DNA of 64,000 nt, taken from positions 1 to 64,000 of the forward strand of contig CAICTM010000267.1 of the NCBI GenBank assembly GCA_903772945.1, given 5' to 3'. The position numbers were made by a program, and so were the translations under genes. Under the pieces are notes generated by a model. The model saw only the letters and a list, made by a program, of their open reading frames with translations. It was not told where the DNA came from and searched no databases. Source of the stretch: Seminavis robusta. Taxonomy: Eukaryota; Bacillariophyta; Bacillariophyceae; Naviculales; Naviculaceae. Below are positions 42,982 to 53,265 of the stretch, piece after piece (position 1 is the stretch's first letter; each line of letters starts with the position of its first letter).

Positions 42982-45078
42982 TAGAGCAGAGGCCCTTGTG
43001 TCTTGCTTATGGCAGTCTTAAGCTATATAATTCTCATCAATTATTACAAGCTGCCCCTCCTTTGCGTGTGTATTAGTGTATTAGGAAGACGGTGTAGTGG
43101 ACCTCCGCATGATGTGTGATGGAAGCGATCGTGGGCGTTGCTTGGGGGTGTGTTTTGGAAGTTTGTGTTGGTGCTGTCCTCGCCCCAACACACGAGGCCC
43201 CGACAACACAAGAAGAGGAAGCGACAACAGCCAGCAAACCTGCCAGTCCCTGAATCCTCGCGTTGGCCTCTTCCGCCCGTCTTTGCGGGAGTTGACTAGT
43301 CACACCATTCGCCTTGTTTGCACGCCAGGTGCTTTCCTTCCGGCGCCATTCTCGAATACACTCAAGCCCCGAAACTTCTTGGTTCATCATCGATTCAACC
43401 ATCACCCCGAGCGATAAGTGACTCTATCTAGGATACAACTTGGAATCACAATGAATTGCAGCTATGCGCCACCACACTTGCCCCACGTATGTGGTTAGTG
43501 CAGGGGCAAGCAAAAAGGTGGCTTGTGCCGTCCGTTGACCTGGTGGCTCTTGAAGTCGGTTGTCCCGCAGAGCACCGTCGTCCTCGGTTTGTGCCTGGTG
43601 GCTTTCAGTTCCTCACGTGTGCGCTTGGATCCTGCTGCATCCTATTCAATGCATGGTAATAAAATAAACTGAAGCGTTTTAGGTGTTGCCTGTCTCGAGT
43701 TGCAGCGATTGATTCCCACGGAAGGGAATACTACAAGGCCCCACCGATCCACTTGGATCTCTGCCAAAGGAGCTACCTTTCCTATGCACAGCTGGAGACA
43801 TGAAAGGATCCAGTATCTCTTCCGCGAACATCCCTTTTCCGGTATCCTTCATGCTCTTTCCTGCATCTTGGAAGAACTATCGGAAGAAATGAGGCTTGGG
43901 TTTGGTAGGCCCTATGGTACTAATACATGTATTGCACCCCATAATAAAGAGCGTTGACTTGGACAAAGTTGGCGGCGCACTGGGTCCATCCGAAAGCGTT
44001 GCTGCCTTCTTGCTCCAGCATTCTGATACTGTAGCTACATGCATTCTAATACCATCGACTCGACATTATTACCAGCCGGATATATATACCGGTACCGGTA
44101 TGTATCTTCTCGATGCTCGAGGTACGTACCGGTACGGTAGACTATGAATGTATCTTTGGATCCTCGAGCGATCATCCATCATCAGCTTCCATCATGCATC
44201 ATTCAGTCGATCTCAAGCTTGATTGTGATTGTGAAAGGGGCTTTTTAGATTGTCAAAGATTTTTTGCATCCTGTACATGTATGTTGGGCCATAAATAAGC
44301 CCGCTCGTCGCACTTCTAGTTCTTGCAGTCTTGCGGTGTCTTGTTGCGCGTCTTCTTCTAGAATACGTGAACTTTGCTCTGAGTACCAGTTTGGGGCTAT
44401 TTTCGTCCGCCCTCTCGCCTTCTGCCTTGCCAAGTCTTGTGAACAAAGCCTCTCCAGCACAGAACGCCTCACTGGTTTGTTAGAGGAAGGGACCAAAGAC
44501 CTTCTTGATAAATAACTGTACTCCTACTCCTGAGTAAATGACTGGCTTACTTAGCGATTTACGCTTCCCGAACCTCAAGCTTACAAACCTCAAGTGTGGA
44601 TGTTAAATCTAACGTTGTCTGACTCAAACCATGGAAGACCATCGAGAAGTCGGTCTTGCTAATAAAGCCCCTCGGAACAGGGAAGCCAAAGCACAGCAGC
44701 AACAACAATAGAGAAGGAATAGAAGGCTTCATCAGCCAACGACGCGACGAAATAACACAACCTGAGGACTATTCATTCAGAGTATCACCTTGCAACACGA
44801 GTCTGGGATAGATAGATAGATCTATCTGTCGTCATACCATCGACAGCAAGCTCCCGTACCGGTACCAGCCATCTGTCTGTCGCTTGGAGACCGCCTTGAA
44901 AAAAGCGAAACAATCATCGCATCGAGCTGCAGCAGTCCCAGTTTATTGCTGGCTACCAGTTTGTTGTTGTGAGAAAAAATTTACAGTCTCATAGCAACCA
45001 GTACCGTCCTACCTACCTGGCGGGTAACCATCCAACAACAGCACATCAAACAAAAATCAACATTACTAAATAATAACC
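42982..45078. other. Long intergenic region (2.1 kb), no gene seen
   Basis: Several frames of 60-110 codons occur on both strands (for example 43097-43417 and 43700-43957), but none has a domain, splice pattern or matching neighbour. ACCGGT palindromes cluster at 44087-44100, 44127-44135 and 44857-44866. A short GATAGATAGATAGATCTATC palindrome lies near 44810. Confidence 0.45.
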
Positions 45079-47817
45079 ATGGCGCACGACAATGCATCTC
45101 TCAACGACAGTGCCGATTTGCGAAAAAGCGGCACTCCAACCCGACAAATGAGTAGTGATTCGGCCGTCTCTCGCGACGAACATCTGCAGCTACGTTCGAA
45201 ATTGCGAGGACTGCGTCGGAATGCTGCCGTCGGTGGGATTCAAAGAAGCAGATCGAACGATTCTCAAGAAGGTCAATCAGCTGGATGCCCGAGAATTCGA
45301 CGCACCCTGTCGAGCGAGTCTTCCAATCATTCCGGTAGTCACATGACATCCGATGGTGGCGCATTGAGTGGCATGTCCAATCACAGTGCCGCGAGTATGG
45401 CCAGTGCCGGTAGTAGTCATGAAATTCAACGACAACAACAACAACAACAACGCGACGATCGATCCATGTACAGTCACAAGACACACGACAGTGGTTCCCA
45501 ATCTCCTCGACGATCGGCCGGACATCGTCGTGGTCTCTTGGCAACATCGGGAATTCCTCCTCCCCGAGGACAAGACAGTTCCCCTCCTCTCGGCAGACGA
45601 GGCTTGTCGCGACGATCCCGCTTGCAGCAACCACAACAGCAAGAAACCATGAACAACAACTCGGATCATTCCAACAACAGTCCTCGACCATCCCAAGTGG
45701 GTGCCCATGCGGCCTTGCCATCGGCATCGGCGGCAGCGTTGGAAAAATTGGCCATGAAGCGGACCAGTACGGCTCGTGGAACCAAAGTGACGCGAGGATT
45801 GGGCGGCAAGCGCATCAGTACCACACGAGTCGTCGAACCCAATCAAGTTCCCATGGTCTCGACCAAGGGCCTCGTCTCGCCGCTGCCGGGTGCCACCAGT
45901 GTCCGAATGGCGGCGCCGTATGGCAAGAGTACGCGCAGCAATATTATTGGAATGGCGTCCGATCAGCGCAGTACGCGTAGTGCTATTCCACAACAACAAC
46001 AACAACAACAAACCATCGATCAGCCCAGTGTTAGTCCGCGCAGTATTGGTCGCAGCAATCGTACCATGATGACCAATCAAAGGAATATGCCCAGCAATCC
46101 ACAACACAGTATTAGTCCCCGCAGTTCTGTAAGTCCGCGCAATAACAATTTACCACAACCACAACAACGAGAGCAAGAACGCAAACGATTGTCCTCGGAA
46201 ATGATGCAACGAGGATGTGGATTGCCTCGTGGATTGTTGGCCGACGAGGATGATGAATACGAAGAAGAAGACGACCATGATCAAGTACTAGAAGAAGAAG
46301 AAATTTACGAGCAACAAGATGATTACGAAGAGGAAGAAGAACCAGACGAGCAATTCCACAGAGCCAGTCGCACGTTCAGCGCTCGATCGGTCGCAGCGGC
46401 AGCGGTCCCGCAGTCTCTTCTCAGTCGATTGCCACCGGCGGGTGCCAGTCGACCACCACCCGTTCAAACTAGCCCGCCTCGGCCGCCCGTGGTACACACT
46501 ACTAGCCCCCCTCGAGCACCCGTACCGGCTAGCCCTCGAGCACCCGTGCAGAATTCCATTCCTGCTGTTCCGGCCACCAACAACAGTGCGAGTACACACC
46601 GAGCATCTGCGCATTCTCCTCGAGTAGGAGGGCCTGCCATTCCCACTACCAGCAGTCGACCAGGACTTCGAGGACGACGAGAAAGTTCCGTCGCCAATCG
46701 CAACAGCTTGGTTGCCAGTATGCACGGCAGCACCATGAACTTGAACGTGAACAACAGCAGTCGTCATCTCCAAAATTCGCTACCAAACATCACGCATGAA
46801 TCTGCTACTAATTCCAGGCACACGCAGAATTACGACGAGGAATCTCATCGGCGCAGCACTCATGCCCATCGGCCATCTTTGACGAACGACAGTGTCAGTG
46901 GCAGCGTTCGTGGCAGTCGACGCAATCACAATGCGGCAGCTGCACTGGTCCAACTCCAACAACAGCAAATGCAAGAACATCAACAAAAATTGCACGAACC
47001 ATTATATCAGCCGACACAAGAGGATTGGGCCGTCTTATACAAGCGACACGTCGAAGAATTGGAACGCAAAGATTTGGAAATTGCCATGAAGCTCAGTACG
47101 CGAGAACGAGCTGGAGATGAGGATTACACCACCACCAACAACAACAATAACGAGGATGATGAGGGCGACGACGAAGCCAGTCTGGGTGGCATTGAATTGG
47201 CACTGGAAGTCTCGCGACGAGAAACGCAACAAACCGATCCCGACGAAGAAGAAATGTTGCAAATGGTGTTGCAAATGTCCCGCAATGAAAATTCCAGAAA
47301 TAATCACGAGTCATCGTTTGGAGCGTCCTTTGCATTTGATGGAGGAGCATCGGCAGCCGACATGAGCTCGGAGCAAGATCTCAGCAATGCCGATCTTTTA
47401 CGAGACACCACAACAACTCGGCAGCAAGACGATCCGATGGAACAATTCAAAGAAGCCCATCGGCTTTCGGAAGAATACGAGGATGACGAAGAAGGAGAGC
47501 CCCCACTGACGGAAGAAGAACAATTGGAACGAATTTTGAGGCTGTCGCAAGAAGAGCACGAGCGAGAACAGCAACAGAGACAACAACAGCAAGCCAGTGA
47601 GGAAGACGAAGAATTGATGCGCATCTTGAGGCTATCGGAACAAGAGCACCAACAACAAGCGCAGCAGCAAAGTAGTCAAGGAGATCTTGACGACGAACTA
47701 TTGCGCGCTTTGGAAATGTCTCAGAAGGAAGCATTGGACCAAGAAAAGGAACGAGATGCAGTGGAATTGGTGTTGGAGTTATCACGGCAACATACTACTG
47801 ACACGTCGTTTTGGTAG
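45079..47817 (+). CDS. Protein with about eight tandem ubiquitin-interacting motifs (912 aa)
   Basis: Single exon, ATG in AACCATGGCG. Residues 1-640 are low complexity: Ser, Gln, Asn and Arg-rich with S-P-R repeats (VSPRSIGRSN, SISPRSSVSPR), an acidic block (about 392-425) and a Pro-rich linker. The last 250 residues hold a string of helices matching the UIM pattern (acidic cluster, L-x-x-A-L-x-x-S-x-x-E): KDLEIAMKLSTRE, GGIELALEVSRRE, EEMLQMVLQMSRNE, FKEAHRLSEE (weak), EQLERILRLSQEE, EELMRILRLSEQE, DELLRALEMSQKE and AVELVLELSRQ. UIMs bind ubiquitin; many in series usually give avidity for chains. No catalytic or membrane domain is seen, so it could be a ubiquitin receptor or scaffold. The S-P sites suggest phosphorylation. 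Antisense long frames across it come from its CAA/CAG-rich codons. Confidence 0.8.
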   Translation: MAHDNASLNDSADLRKSGTPTRQMSSDSAVSRDEHLQLRSKLRGLRRNAAVGGIQRSRSNDSQEGQSAGCPRIRRTLSSESSNHSGSHMTSDGGALSGMSNHSAASMASAGSSHEIQRQQQQQQRDDRSMYSHKTHDSGSQSPRRSAGHRRGLLATSGIPPPRGQDSSPPLGRRGLSRRSRLQQPQQQETMNNNSDHSNNSPRPSQVGAHAALPSASAAALEKLAMKRTSTARGTKVTRGLGGKRISTTRVVEPNQVPMVSTKGLVSPLPGATSVRMAAPYGKSTRSNIIGMASDQRSTRSAIPQQQQQQQTIDQPSVSPRSIGRSNRTMMTNQRNMPSNPQHSISPRSSVSPRNNNLPQPQQREQERKRLSSEMMQRGCGLPRGLLADEDDEYEEEDDHDQVLEEEEIYEQQDDYEEEEEPDEQFHRASRTFSARSVAAAAVPQSLLSRLPPAGASRPPPVQTSPPRPPVVHTTSPPRAPVPASPRAPVQNSIPAVPATNNSASTHRASAHSPRVGGPAIPTTSSRPGLRGRRESSVANRNSLVASMHGSTMNLNVNNSSRHLQNSLPNITHESATNSRHTQNYDEESHRRSTHAHRPSLTNDSVSGSVRGSRRNHNAAAALVQLQQQQMQEHQQKLHEPLYQPTQEDWAVLYKRHVEELERKDLEIAMKLSTRERAGDEDYTTTNNNNNEDDEGDDEASLGGIELALEVSRRETQQTDPDEEEMLQMVLQMSRNENSRNNHESSFGASFAFDGGASAADMSSEQDLSNADLLRDTTTTRQQDDPMEQFKEAHRLSEEYEDDEEGEPPLTEEEQLERILRLSQEEHEREQQQRQQQQASEEDEELMRILRLSEQEHQQQAQQQSSQGDLDDELLRALEMSQKEALDQEKERDAVELVLELSRQHTTDTSFW

Positions 47818-49344
47818 GAGTGAGTCTACCGTACGCGAGAACGAGAACCGCATCAATCAGCGTCAAAACATGCACAGGATCCGCCGTGTGCACCATGCAA
47901 GAAAACCGACGCACGGCAAGGAGACAGCCCGACGAATATGCAGTGCTACTGGGCATTGCGGTGACACCAGGCAAACAGTGCAGTCGAGAGGAATCTGAAG
48001 TGTGAAAGCAAATAAGATGGGCTGAATTAGGCGCAGTGCTACTTTTGTTAGGTACTGGGACGCAAGAAGTTTGGCCGCAACGATGATCTGAAGCAAAACT
48101 GCTGGGGCCTTCCCCGACGGCCCAGCCTGTAGACAGAAAAGAAGCTAAGGATACCTGAAGCCAGGATATCCATTACTGAAGAATTGAAAAGGTAGCAGTA
48201 CATTGTAGCTTCCCTGTCGCCAGCCAGCACGCAACGCAGCCCTTGCCATCATCTCCCTCTGTGTTGCGCCGTGCCAAGACGAACCTACCAGGTTTTCACC
48301 AAACCGGTCGCCTCAGCGCCGTCTTCCGTGCAAGCAATAGAGCAAAACAGGGTCACATGACGGGCTTCTGTGCGTAACTTCATCGCGCCGTGAGAGACTC
48401 GGTTGCAATCCGTCAGAGCAGAGAGAAATTCTCCTGATGGACCTACGGCGGTTCAAATACTACAATACAAAACCCGTTCAACTAACTAACTATAGTGCTA
48501 TTCATTCTAACTCTCTTCCGTACAAAGACCGTGCTGACAAGGCAGCACGATGCACATCCAAGCTTGCAAACACCGCCATGAGCTGCACCCATCGGAACTC
48601 CTCCTTCAGCTCCGCAGTCAAATTTCAAACGCCCAACGGCTAGCCCACTCATCGTACTTCAAGCGGACGAAGCTAGATAGCTAAGCTAGCCTTCCCACAC
48701 ATGGTCGAACGCCGCCATCGTCCAGGAAAGGACCTTCACAGCGTCATCCCTCATCACACCAAGGGCCCAGTCAAGGTACAGACCTTTCCCATTTTCGCAC
48801 CAGTCCCGTTTCTAAATCCTTAAGCTTTAGGTGATGGATTTCGAAAGACTTAAGTGACGGACATCACTGAAACGTCGTCGACCCTGACGCCATCACACGC
48901 ACTCGGAAAGCCTCCACCATGGCGCCGCAAACCTTCCAGCATCCTCCGACATCCTCCAACAACATTGTCTTGATGCCCTGGTGCCTTGGGAAGGCCCCCA
49001 TTGTCCATTGTCATAGAGAAATCATCGCCCATCAGACAGCTGTCTGATTCCGTCAGGCGTCGTGATGATTTCCTACCGGAGCTCAATCCCGGTTTTCAGC
49101 TGGTGTTTCTCGTCATGTTGATGGGCATGGAAGGGACGAAAAATGAGACAACCTCATTCAGAGCTCACAAATTTGTTTTCTAGAATACTGGAAGACATAC
49201 TTACACTCTCGATTAGACGTACGCCGAATCCCTTTCACTCGCTACACTCTGAACGCTACAACACTACCAGGTACTTACTACTACCAAATCTTCAGGAATC
49301 CCAAAAGCTCTTCTTTAAGTTTCCACCTCAAACATAAATTGACC
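47818..49344. other. Intergenic region (1.5 kb)
   Basis: No gene supported. A Ser-poor frame at 48850-49086 (minus) and others are isolated and domain-free. Confidence 0.45.
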
Positions 49345-51009
49345 ATGGCCGAGGCAATGAAGAACGATACTACTACTATCAATAACATGATGAACACGCC
49401 CATAGAAAACGCGGCCAACAACAACATCAACAAACCCAATGACGCCGTTGCCGTCTTGCTTGCTACTGTCGTGGCGATGTCCATGGTGAAGAAAGGACAA
49501 CAAGGACGACGATCCACTAGCAATGACGGTCGAAAGGAGCTCATGTTCCAGCCTCACCACAAGAATGTCCATGGTGACACAGCGTTGGTTGGCGGTGCCG
49601 AATACCCGCTGTATGAAACCATCAACACTCCAGCTCAAGTCGCGGCACGACGACTTTTCAAGGCTGTCCGCCCACTCAAGGCAGCCACCACCGTCGTCAA
49701 GGTGACCATGTTCCAGCCTCACCACAAGAATGTCGATGGCGACACAGTGTGCGTTGGCGGTGCCGAATTCCCGCTATACAACACCATCAGCACTCCAGCT
49801 CAAGTCGCGGCACGACGACTTGTCAAGGCTGTCCGCCCACTCAAGGCAGCCACCACCGTCAATGACCAGGAGAATGTCGTCGCTGACCAACAACAACAAC
49901 AAGTCAAGGCTGTCCGCCCACTCAAGGCAGCCGCCGCCACTGTCGTAGTCGAGACTGTCGAAGAGGACGACGACTTCGAGGCCACTGCAGATGAGAAGAT
50001 GACGAAGACTTCTTCTGCCATGGATGCCTATGGCCCTGGTGCAATGGTCCTTTACATTGCTCCCAGTGTCCAACAACAACAACCACAACAGGCCGCCGCC
50101 GCTCAGACTGTGGAAGAGGAGAGCAAGCAAGCCATCATCAAGACTGTTGAAGAGACTGATGACGACAACAACAACAAACCCGCGATGGATCCAGTGGTCA
50201 TCGCCAACAACAACAATCAGTCGGTTGTCGTCGAGACTGAAGAAGAGGACGGCAACAACAACAAACCCGCGATGGATCCAGTGATCGTCGCCAACAACAA
50301 CAATCAGCCGAATGTCGTCGAGACTGAAGTAGAGGACGATGACAACAACAAACCCGCGATGGATCCAGTGGTCGTCGCCAACAACAACAATGAGCTGATT
50401 GTCGATTTGGACTCGATGACTGATGAAGAGCTGATGAACTCGATGGAACCATTCTCGGAATACGTCCAAGACTTTCAAACCGTGCCAGCCAAGTTGAAGA
50501 AGGCACCTACAACCAAAGGAAAGACGAAGAAGAAGGGCCAAAACCGACGAGGATGGGGGGCATGGGCCACCAGACGCTGGCAACAAGAAGGCTACGGGCG
50601 ACAGTCGAAACAGCGCAATGTCCCAGGGCGAAACCGAAAGGGACGCCGAGTGGTTTTCGATGAAAAGGTGAATTGCATCGTCCACCACAAGCCGTCTGCC
50701 GAGCGAAAGCTGACAACCAGAAACTGCAATACAATTTACCGCAAGGTCGACTACCATCGTGGTATCGTCGAATGTGCAGTGAAAGCCAATGGAGGAGAGC
50801 TTCTTAACTGCTTCCCTGGCCTGAAACAAGCGGAATGGCGCAAGATCCGCGATGAAGTCGCTGCGGCGCGTGTCGACTTCATGTTGTACAACTTGGCGGC
50901 CCTTCTCTGGAGAGTTCCACTCTTCTTGATTGGGTTCGTCATTGGAAAGCGAACATTTGGCGAAATGTTCTGCAAGAAACTGACACCATGCATCCGGCGG
51001 GATACATGA
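49345..51009 (+). CDS. Repeat-built protein of unknown function (554 aa)
   Basis: Single open exon; ATG at 49345 (MAEAMKNDTT). Two copies of a block of about 52 residues (MFQPHHKNVxGDTxxVGGAE...PAQVAARR) are each followed by KAVRPLKAA, which occurs a third time alone. Then three copies of an about 29-residue acidic unit (NNKPAMDPVVxANNNN...VETEEED) follow. The C-terminal 170 residues are basic and not repeated: a Lys/Arg-rich patch, VVFDEKVNCIVHHKPSAERKLTTRNCNTIYRKVDYHRG, and a hydrophobic segment near the end (LLWRVPLFLIGFVIGK). DNA repeats match the protein repeats, so the gene has grown by tandem duplication. It is followed within 40 bases of its stop by spliced-looking tandem arrays, which may be its 3' UTR. 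No family recognised. Confidence 0.65.
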   Translation: MAEAMKNDTTTINNMMNTPIENAANNNINKPNDAVAVLLATVVAMSMVKKGQQGRRSTSNDGRKELMFQPHHKNVHGDTALVGGAEYPLYETINTPAQVAARRLFKAVRPLKAATTVVKVTMFQPHHKNVDGDTVCVGGAEFPLYNTISTPAQVAARRLVKAVRPLKAATTVNDQENVVADQQQQQVKAVRPLKAAAATVVVETVEEDDDFEATADEKMTKTSSAMDAYGPGAMVLYIAPSVQQQQPQQAAAAQTVEEESKQAIIKTVEETDDDNNNKPAMDPVVIANNNNQSVVVETEEEDGNNNKPAMDPVIVANNNNQPNVVETEVEDDDNNKPAMDPVVVANNNNELIVDLDSMTDEELMNSMEPFSEYVQDFQTVPAKLKKAPTTKGKTKKKGQNRRGWGAWATRRWQQEGYGRQSKQRNVPGRNRKGRRVVFDEKVNCIVHHKPSAERKLTTRNCNTIYRKVDYHRGIVECAVKANGGELLNCFPGLKQAEWRKIRDEVAAARVDFMLYNLAALLWRVPLFLIGFVIGKRTFGEMFCKKLTPCIRRDT

Positions 51010-51049
51010 ATAGCACTGGCAGGTGCAGTCGACTAGTGTGATGAATTCT

Positions 51050-51383
51050 CAGCCAGTGGTCATCGAAAGCAGGTAAGTCAATCTCGCGTGTGCTGTTTGC
51101 ATTGCCATCGTCAATTGACTACTGTTGCACATGACCCATTGTCTCTTTCTCTTTCCTCAGATGCAGCCAGTGGTCATCAAAAGCAGGTGAGTCAATCTCG
51201 TGTGTCCTGTTTGCATTGCCATTGTCAATTGACTACTGTTGCACATAACCCATTGTCTCTTTCTCTTTCCTCAGATGCAGCCAGTGGTCATCAAAAGCAG
51301 GTAAGTCATCTCGTGTGTCCTGTTTGCATTGCCATTGTCAATTGACTACTGTTGCACATAACCCATTGTGTCTTGTCTTATAG
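51050..51383 (+). repeat. Tandem array 1: 114-base units, each an exon-intron pair
   Basis: Units start at 51050, 51164 and 51278, exactly 114 bases apart. Each carries CAGCCAGTGGTCATCRAAAG, then AG|GTAAGT or AG|GTGAGT, a pyrimidine-rich stretch and an AG acceptor (CTCTTTCCTCAG, or CTTATAG for the last). The units thus define 26-base exons at 51161-51186 and 51275-51300 between introns of 88 bases. The first donor (51073) lies after the stop codon of the gene at 49345-51009. Confidence 0.85.
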
Positions 51384-51855
51384 GCCTCCACTTGGAGAAG
51401 AACTACTGACACCTTGCTCTCTTTGCATGTAGGCTTCTTTCATAGGCCTCCACTTGGAGTGACAATTTGCTAACCACTTGTCTCTTCCTACCACAGCCTC
51501 ACCCATTCTTCAATCTATTGCTTGCAGGCCTCCACTTGGAGTGACAATTTGCTAACCACTTGTCTCTTCCTACCACAGCCTCACCCATTCTTCAATCTAT
51601 TATTGCTTGCAGGCCTCCACTTGGAGTGACAATTTGCTAACCACTTGTCTCTTCCTACCACAGCCTCACCCATTCTTCAATCTATTGCTTGCAGGCCTCC
51701 ACTTGGAGTGACAATTTGCTAACCACTTGTCTCTTCCTACCACAGCCTCACCCATTCTTCAATCTATTGCTTGCAGCCTCCACTTGAGTGACAATTTGCT
51801 AACCACTTGTCTCTTCCTACCACAGCTCACCCATTCTTCAATCTATTGCTTGCAG
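51384..51855 (+). repeat. Tandem array 2: about 82-base units ending in a splice acceptor
   Basis: GCCTCCACTTGGAG starts units at 51384, 51446, 51528, 51613, 51695 and 51776. Each full unit ends CAATCTATTGCTTGCAG and also contains CCTACCACAG, so each offers two acceptor-like sites. Unit spacing is 80-85 bases. A strong donor is lacking except for a weak GGA|GTGACA. Confidence 0.8.
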
Positions 51856-52390
51856 GCCACCACTTGGTGACGACCCAACACAACCAACACCAAGTCCTGG
51901 CCAGGCACCCAAGGTAAGTTCCCAATGGTTTTATTGCGTGTCGTGCATTGCTATTGCTCATCCACCCCACCTCCTCCACTTGGAGTGACTCCTTACTACT
52001 AATGCCTTGTTCGCTTTCTTGTAGGCTTCCACTTGGAAATGACACAACACACACAAGTCTGGCCAGGCACAAGGTAAGTTCCAACCTGCTGTGCATTGCT
52101 ATTGCTCGTCCGCCCCACCCCCTCCACTTGGAGTGACTCCTTACTACTAATGCCTTGTTCGCTTTCTTGTAGGCTTCCACTTGGAAATGACACAACACAC
52201 ACAAGTCCTGGCCAGGCACAAGGTAAGTTCCAACCTGCGGTGCATTGCTATTGCTCGTCCCCCCCCCTCCTCCACTTGGAGTGACTCCTTACTACTAATG
52301 CCTTGTTCGCTTTTCTTGTAGGATTCCACTTGGAAATGAGCAACACAGAGGCCGGCCCCCTCCTCTATGGGGGACAAAAGAAACGAAAGA
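51856..52390 (+). repeat. Tandem array 3: about 148-base units with 49-50-base exons
   Basis: Units begin GCTTCCACTTGGAAATGACA (or GCCACC/GATTCC variants) at 51856, 52025, 52173 and 52322. In the middle two units the exon-like part runs to CAAG|GTAAGTTCC, followed by an intron-like part ending CTTTCTTGTAG. Exons would be 52025-52073 and 52173-52222. The intron part itself contains CTCCACTTGGAGTGACTCC, a copy of array 2's start. In the last unit the donor position reads AAGATAAGT, followed by sequence like array 1's intron, so the series ends with a lost donor. Confidence 0.85.
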
Positions 52391-52515
52391 TAAGTCAATT
52401 TGTGCTGTGCCATTGCCTTCCAACCAATACATATGTTCGTTCATTCACTAACATTTCTGAAGCCTTTCATTTACTACAGGTTATGTCACGACACGACACA
52501 AACACAACACATTGA

Positions 52516-53265
52516 GTGCAACACTGGCGGGTGCATGCAACTATTCAACTTTCGTGTTGAAGCACTGGTGGGTGTATTCAACTTTCACGTTTCGCGTTGA
52601 AGCTGCACTGGTGGGTGCATTCAACTATTCAACTTTTTTGGGTTGAAGCACTGGTGGGGTGCATTCAACTATTCAACTTTCGTGTTGAAGCACTGGTGGG
52701 TGTATTCAACTTGTCACGTTTCGCGTTGAAGCTGCACTGGTGGGTGCATTCAACTATTCAACTTTTTTGGGTTGAAGCACTGGGGTTGCATTCAACTATT
52801 CAACTTTCGTGTTGAAGCACTGGTGGGTGTATTCAACTTTTCACGTTTCGCGTTGAAGCTGCACTGGTGGGTGCATTCAACTATTCAACTTTTTGGGTTG
52901 AAGCACTGGTGGGGTGCTTTCAACTATTCAACTTTTTGTTGAAGCACTGGTGGGGTGCTTTCAACTATTCAACTTTTTGTTGAAGCACTGGTGGGTGCAT
53001 CAACTTTCACTTCATGTTGAAGACTGGTGGGTGCATTCAATTTTCAACTTCTGTTGAAGACTGGTGGGTGTATTCAACTTTAGTTTCGCGTTGAAGCTGC
53101 ACTGGTGGGTGCATTCAACTATTCACTTTTTGGGTTGAAGCACTGGTGGGGTGCATTCAACTATTCAACTTTTTTGCATGTGTGCATACTTCACTGTGTG
53201 GCACTGTGCATTCAACTTGTCACATGGAGCACTGGCGGTTGCCTTCAACTTTTAACTCAGCGGAG
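52516..53265. repeat. Minisatellite array 4 with TTCAAC/GTTGAA hairpin units
   Basis: About 17 short units of 35-50 bases built on GCACTGGTGGGTGCATTCAACTATTCAACTTT...GTTGAA (given here in pieces: GCACTGGTGGGTGCATTCAA and TATTCAACTTT). A higher-order unit of about 128 bases is marked by CGCGTTGAAGCT at 52593, 52722, 52849 and, after a longer gap, 53087. Each short unit pairs TTCAAC with GTTGAA, so single strands could fold into small hairpins. Confidence 0.85.

Noticed and set aside
43097-43957. Frames of 60-110 codons on both strands
   Set aside because: No domain, no splice pattern, no repeat-family match; expected by chance in GC-balanced intergenic DNA.
45101-46773. Long antisense frames across the UIM gene (up to 276 codons)
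   Set aside because: They result from the CAA/CAG and CGA-rich codons of the sense gene and show only low-complexity sequence.
52516-53265. Possible CRISPR-like array
   Set aside because: The units are contiguous without unique spacers and the context is eukaryotic; it is a minisatellite.
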